In this document: piece after piece, positions 7,086 to 7,436 of the stretch
Layout of the letters: every line of letters starts with the position of its first letter
Numbering within the stretch: the stretch's first letter is position 1
Assembly (NCBI GenBank): GCA_902772795.1
Contig: CACYBZ010000303.1
Location: forward strand, 1 to 7,436
Source: an uncultured Ruminococcus sp.
GTDB taxonomy: Bacteria > Bacillota > Clostridia > Oscillospirales > Acutalibacteraceae
DNA: 7,436 bases
Direction of reading: 5' to 3'
Made by a program: the position numbers and the translations under genes
The notes under the pieces: model-generated
Told to the model about the DNA's origin: nothing
What the model saw: the letters and a program-made list of their open reading frames with translations, nothing else
Database searches by the model: none

Positions 7086-7295
7086 TTGATTGCCAAATGT
7101 CCAGTCATCAGGAAACAAAGTCATCTTTTCTGCCATAAGTTGTGAAAAAATACATCAGAATACATATCTACATCATACCATGGCTTGCCTATCCTATTGA
7201 TAACCACACAACTAATAAAATACAAAAACGTACCGCCTAAAAATATCCAGTACTGCTCAATCTTTTTTTATCTGATATAAGATTGTTTTCTTCAT
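7086..7295 (-). pseudogene. Decayed N-terminal copy of the downstream membrane-protein gene
   Basis: The minus strand from an ATG at 7295 (with AAAGGG about 11 bases upstream) encodes MKKTILYQIKK, then after a frame change IEQYWIFLGGTFLYFISC and GKPWYDVDMYSDVF, then after a second change QLMAEKMTLFPDDWTFGNQ. These align in order with residues 1-74 of the intact protein (KYW...YFVSC, GKTWYNPDMYADAF, ELMADGKTLFPEGWTFGNQ). The first frame break is at a run of seven T (7263-7269, plus strand) and the second near a run of six A (7145-7150). Homology stops after FGNQ, so at least 470 residues of the copy are missing. It begins 35 bases after the mutS stop. The nucleotide match over the best 80 bases is about three quarters by eye, so the duplication is old or the copies were acquired separately. 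Confidence 0.85.
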
Positions 7296-7330
7296 CAGTT
7301 CACTGACCCTTTCTCGTTTATAGAAATCAC

Positions 7331-7436
7331 TTACAGATTATTTGCTTTGGCTTTCAGACTGTAAAGCATATTGATAGCTTGCAACGGGGTAAGCGTATCC
7401 AGATTTACTGCTTTCAATTCAGCAATAAGCTCATTC
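7331..7436 (-). CDS. mutS: DNA mismatch repair protein MutS, C-terminal end
   Basis: Only the last 34 codons and the TAA (7333-7331) are present; the gene enters from beyond base 7436. The peptide ends NELIAELKAV, then LDTLTPLQAINMLYSLK and a short basic-polar tail. The pattern (I)xxLkxLDlnxlTPieAlnxLyeLk is the usual C-terminal end of bacterial MutS, after the ATPase and helix-turn-helix region, and belongs to the segment leading to oligomerisation and clamp contacts. MutS recognises mismatches and recruits MutL, whose gene is in this window, supporting the call. No clear Rho-independent terminator follows the stop, so read-through into the interval is possible. Confidence 0.93.
   Translation of the reverse strand, partial: NELIAELKAVNLDTLTPLQAINMLYSLKAKANNL

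Noticed and set aside
6908..7330. Insertion sequence as cause of the mutS-mutL interruption
   Set aside because: I found no transposase coding, no terminal inverted repeats and no flanking short duplication in this interval; the duplicated membrane-gene sequence explains most of the similarity present.

Overview
The window reads as a housekeeping stretch of a low-GC Gram-positive bacterium, most likely an anaerobic member of the Clostridia (Ruminococcus/Oscillospiraceae- or Lachnospiraceae-like). The evidence is the A+T-rich sequence, a start of sepF (a Gram-positive/cyanobacterial FtsZ partner) next to yggS, a MutL with the endonuclease motifs that MutH-lacking bacteria carry, purine-rich ribosome binding sites, and an HlyD-type adaptor beside yggS. 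The exact genus cannot be fixed from this sequence alone. Every gene I can support lies on the minus strand, so the window is read from high to low coordinates.

Layout in transcription order: the last 34 codons of mutS (7436-7331); a 456-base interval holding a decayed copy of a membrane-protein gene (7295-7086), an unexplained possible remnant (about 7078-6908) and a good promoter candidate (6958-6930); an intact gene for a large multi-pass membrane protein (6874-5231); mutL (5201-3129); miaA (3124 or 3142 to 2177); a single-span HlyD-like adaptor gene (2128 or 2134 to 788); yggS (828-97); and the first 24 codons of sepF (73-1). From the membrane-protein gene downward, gaps are 43 bases or less or the genes overlap, so they probably form one transcription unit.

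Functionally this is mismatch repair (mutS, mutL), tRNA modification (miaA), PLP homeostasis (yggS) and division (sepF), with two membrane or envelope genes of unknown substrate. The usual mutS-mutL neighbourhood is interrupted by a tandem pair of related membrane-protein genes. The copy next to mutS is a short, frameshifted N-terminal stub. The second copy is intact and sits 29 bases before mutL, so mutL may now depend on that gene's promoter. This is the most unusual structure in the window.

I see no rRNA, tRNA, CRISPR array, transposase, phage gene or convincing riboswitch. I do not see a clearly new biological system; the points worth following are the duplicated and decayed membrane gene inside the mutSL cluster, the repeat-bearing MutL linker, and several start-site questions.
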